Shown: positions 4,510-5,423 of the stretch, in pieces
Layout: each line of letters begins with the position of its first letter
Numbering within the stretch: position 1 is the stretch's first letter
Assembly (NCBI GenBank): GCA_027079895.1
Contig: JALWUZ010000381.1
Coordinates: 1 to 5,423, forward strand
Origin: Anaerolineae bacterium
GTDB lineage: Bacteria > Chloroflexota > Anaerolineae > B4-G1
Reading direction: 5' to 3'
Length of the DNA: 5,423 nucleotides
Notes under the pieces: model-generated
What the model saw: only the letters and a program-made list of their open reading frames with translations
Told to the model about the DNA's origin: nothing
Database searches by the model: none
Program-made: the position numbers and the translations under genes

Positions 4510-5423
4510 ATGGACCTGCAACTCAGTGACGAACATCGAATGATCCGCGATATGGCCCGTGAGTTCGCCCAGAAGGAGATCGCTCCCATCGCCGCCCAGT
4601 TCGACGAGAGCGGCGAGTTCCCCTACGAGACGATCCGCAAGATGGGGCAGCAGGGGTTCATGGGCATCGAGGTGCCGGAGGAGTACGGCGGGGTGGGGAT
4701 GGATACCCTGGCCTACGTCCTGGCGTTGGAGGAGATCGCCAAGGTGGACGCCGCCCACGCCGTCGTCATGTCCGTCTGCAACTCGCTCTACTGCTACGGC
4801 CTCCTCCGCTATGGGACCGAGGAGCAGAAGCAGAAGTACCTGCGCCCAATCGCCAGCGGGGAGGTCATCGGGGCCTACGCCCTCACGGAGCCGCAGTCCG
4901 GTTCCGACGCCGGCAACATCCGCGTGACCGCCCGCCTTTCCGCCGACGGCTCGCACTACGTCATCAACGGCACCAAGTCGTGGATCACCAGCGCGCCGGC
5001 GGCGAAGTACATCGTCCTCTTCGCCCAGAGCGATCCCGACGCCCAGCCGCGCCATCGCGGGGTGAGCGCGTTCATCATTGACACCGACGAGCCCGGCTTC
5101 TCGCGGGGCAAGACGGAGCCGAAGTTGGGCATCCGCGCCTCCGCCACCAGCGAAATCCACTTCGAGGATTACAAGTGCCCCGTCGAGCGGCGGCTTGGCA
5201 AGGAGGGGGAGGGGTTCAAGATCGCTATGTCGGTGCTGGACGCCGGGCGCATCGGCATCGCTTCCCAGGCGTTGGGCATCGCCGAGGCGGCCTACGAGGC
5301 GTCGGTGGCCTACGTCCAGGAGCGCGAGGCCTTCGGCAAGAAAATCGGCCAGTTCCAGATGATTCAGCAGAAGATCGCCGATATGAAAATCCGCATCGAG
5401 GCCAGCCGCCTGCTCATCTACCA
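4510..5423 (+). CDS. Acyl-CoA dehydrogenase (3' end outside window)
   Basis: An FAD flavoenzyme that oxidises acyl-CoA to trans-2-enoyl-CoA in beta-oxidation or branched-chain amino acid breakdown, passing electrons to ETF. GGAGG at 4501-4505, four bases before the ATG, sets the start. 304 residues are visible. The N-terminal helical domain is about 1-115, beginning LSDEHRMIRDMAREFAQKEI, with EVPEEYGGVGMD at 54-65. The beta domain is about 120-230 and holds the family signature YALTEPQSGSDAGN (123-136), NGTKSWITSA (153-162) and KLGIRASATSEIHFED (205-220). The C-terminal domain starts with GRIGIASQALGIAEAAY and the FAD contact REAFGKKIGQFQ (272-283). Family members are about 380 residues, so the last 75-80, including the usual catalytic Glu near 365, are cut by the window edge. 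It looks closest to short-chain/butyryl-type enzymes, but the substrate cannot be fixed. It is divergent from tyrS and has its own promoter and operator-like repeats. Confidence 0.95.
   Translation, partial: MDLQLSDEHRMIRDMAREFAQKEIAPIAAQFDESGEFPYETIRKMGQQGFMGIEVPEEYGGVGMDTLAYVLALEEIAKVDAAHAVVMSVCNSLYCYGLLRYGTEEQKQKYLRPIASGEVIGAYALTEPQSGSDAGNIRVTARLSADGSHYVINGTKSWITSAPAAKYIVLFAQSDPDAQPRHRGVSAFIIDTDEPGFSRGKTEPKLGIRASATSEIHFEDYKCPVERRLGKEGEGFKIAMSVLDAGRIGIASQALGIAEAAYEASVAYVQEREAFGKKIGQFQMIQQKIADMKIRIEASRLLIY

Noticed and set aside
4045..5160. Long minus-strand open frame of 371 codons
   Set aside because: It runs antisense to the acyl-CoA dehydrogenase and through the tyrS leader; composition is low-complexity Gly/Ala/Arg and no family is recognisable.

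Overview
The window looks like two unrelated genomes joined end to end. From base 1 to about 2250 the sequence is archaeal and most resembles Thermococcales. Isoleucine is often ATA and arginine often AGG, genes are tightly packed, and the ribosome binding sites are of the archaeal GAGGTGATC type. From about 2250 to the end the sequence is richer in GC, with Ile as ATC and Arg mostly as CGN. It has bacterial TATAAT promoters and GGAGG ribosome binding sites, and its proteins suggest a thermophilic Chloroflexota-like bacterium. Both assignments are by eye; no database search was made.

Archaeal part: the end of a probable DUF515-type protein with a Ser/Gln-rich linker (2-694); a TrkH/KtrB-superfamily membrane protein whose first pore repeat appears replaced by a secreted N-terminal domain (705-2150); and the first 34-36 residues of an ABC transporter ATPase (from 2147), whose ATG overlaps the trkH-like stop. 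The three read as one operon. The ATPase breaks off just before its Walker A motif, in a run of seven G (2248-2254). It continues in frame, by chance, into the C-terminal end of a bacterial periplasmic amino-acid-type binding protein (to 2545). Two different genes truncated at one point suggest an assembly chimera rather than a natural fusion.

Bacterial part: convergent to that fragment lies a two-gene minus-strand unit, tyrosyl-tRNA synthetase (4067-2832) followed by a small three-helix membrane protein whose start overlaps the tyrS stop. On the plus strand, an acyl-CoA dehydrogenase begins at 4510 and runs off the window.

The 442-base divergent intergenic region is the most interesting part. 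Two extended -10 promoters face away from each other across a near-perfect palindrome. The tyrS leader holds an apparent Tyr-rich 17-residue leader peptide, mutually exclusive stems and an intrinsic terminator, which is the architecture of ribosome-mediated attenuation tuned to tyrosine. The acyl-CoA dehydrogenase leader holds two tandem 11-bp repeats plus an inverted copy, a likely operator.
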